Shown piece after piece: positions 14,440 to 14,610 of a stretch of DNA of 14,610 nucleotides (the first letter of the stretch is position 1; every line of letters starts with the position of its first letter). The stretch comes from CAZJJK01 sp964546285 (GTDB lineage: Bacteria > Spirochaetota > Spirochaetia > Treponematales > Breznakiellaceae). The notes below the pieces were generated by a model, which saw nothing but the letters and a program-made list of their open reading frames with translations, searched no databases and had not been told where the DNA came from. The DNA is taken from positions 1-14,610 of the forward strand of contig CAZJJK010000085.1 in NCBI GenBank assembly GCA_964546285.1, written 5' to 3'. Position numbers and translations under genes: made by a program.

Positions 14440-14610
14440 TTAGGCCAAAGCGTCCCTTTTTACCACGACACGAGAAATAAGCCCATAAGCGACAGCTTCT
14501 TCCGCGTTCATCCAAAAATCTCGGTCGGTATCTTTTTCCACCTGGTCCAAGACAGCGCCGGTTTCGTCCGAGATTAAGCGATTTATCCGCGCGCGCAACT
14601 TTTCAAGCTC
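14440..14610 (-). CDS. clpP: ATP-dependent Clp protease proteolytic subunit, C-terminal part
   Basis: 56 codons plus stop are present; the rest lies beyond the right edge. The sequence has the ClpP C-terminal signature VEKDTDRDFWMNAEEAVAYG followed by LISRVV. The Asp of the DRD triplet (residue 31 of the fragment) aligns with the catalytic Asp171 of mature Escherichia coli ClpP. The catalytic Ser and His are outside the window. ClpP forms the tetradecameric proteolytic chamber fed by ClpX or ClpA. It is transcribed towards the EEP lipoprotein gene 62 bp downstream and could share a transcript with it. Confidence 0.93.
   Translation of the reverse strand, partial: ELEKLRARINRLISDETGAVLDQVEKDTDRDFWMNAEEAVAYGLISRVVVKRDALA

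Overview
The window looks like a chromosomal piece of a spirochaete, most likely a Treponema-type host-associated species. This is inferred from gene families: a DUF4954 hexapeptide-repeat protein, a cytoplasmic LacI-type sensor fused to a chemoreceptor signalling domain, a TroA/ZnuA-type metal-binding protein with the His-His-His-Asp ligand set of TroA, and a lipoprotein-type exo/endonuclease. Most genes are of moderate GC content. One gene (5916-6551) is strikingly AT-rich. No rRNA, tRNA, CRISPR array, insertion sequence or phage gene was seen.

Left third (1-5853). The 3' end of an unidentified + strand gene (to 109) converges on a 728-residue soluble chemoreceptor on the minus strand. Upstream of that lies a two-Gate-domain membrane protein, also on the minus strand. 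A 134-bp divergent promoter region then separates it from the + strand DUF4954 gene.

Middle (5860-10210). An AT-rich HEAT-like hypothetical gene is followed by a ZIP-family zinc transporter. This converges, across a strong 11-bp-stem hairpin, on feoAB (minus strand), the ferrous iron uptake operon. The feoAB promoter is nearly consensus.

Right third (10211-14610). A tightly packed + strand operon reads znuA-znuC-znuB-fur/zur: metal-binding protein, ATPase, permease and a Fur-family repressor, with overlapping or nearly abutting reading frames. It is divergent from feoAB across 230 bp. Its last gene overlaps by 4 bp the end of an oppositely oriented exo/endonuclease lipoprotein gene. Behind that, at the window edge, is the C-terminal 56 residues of ClpP.

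Taken together, 6.6-13.3 kb is a divalent-metal acquisition island: ZIP importer, FeoA/FeoB for Fe2+, and a Znu-type ABC importer with its own Fur-family regulator. The most unusual single gene is the cytoplasmic LacI-fold/GAF-like/MCP fusion. The least understood are the Gate-domain protein, with duplicated ISHxLI motifs, and the DUF4954 protein.
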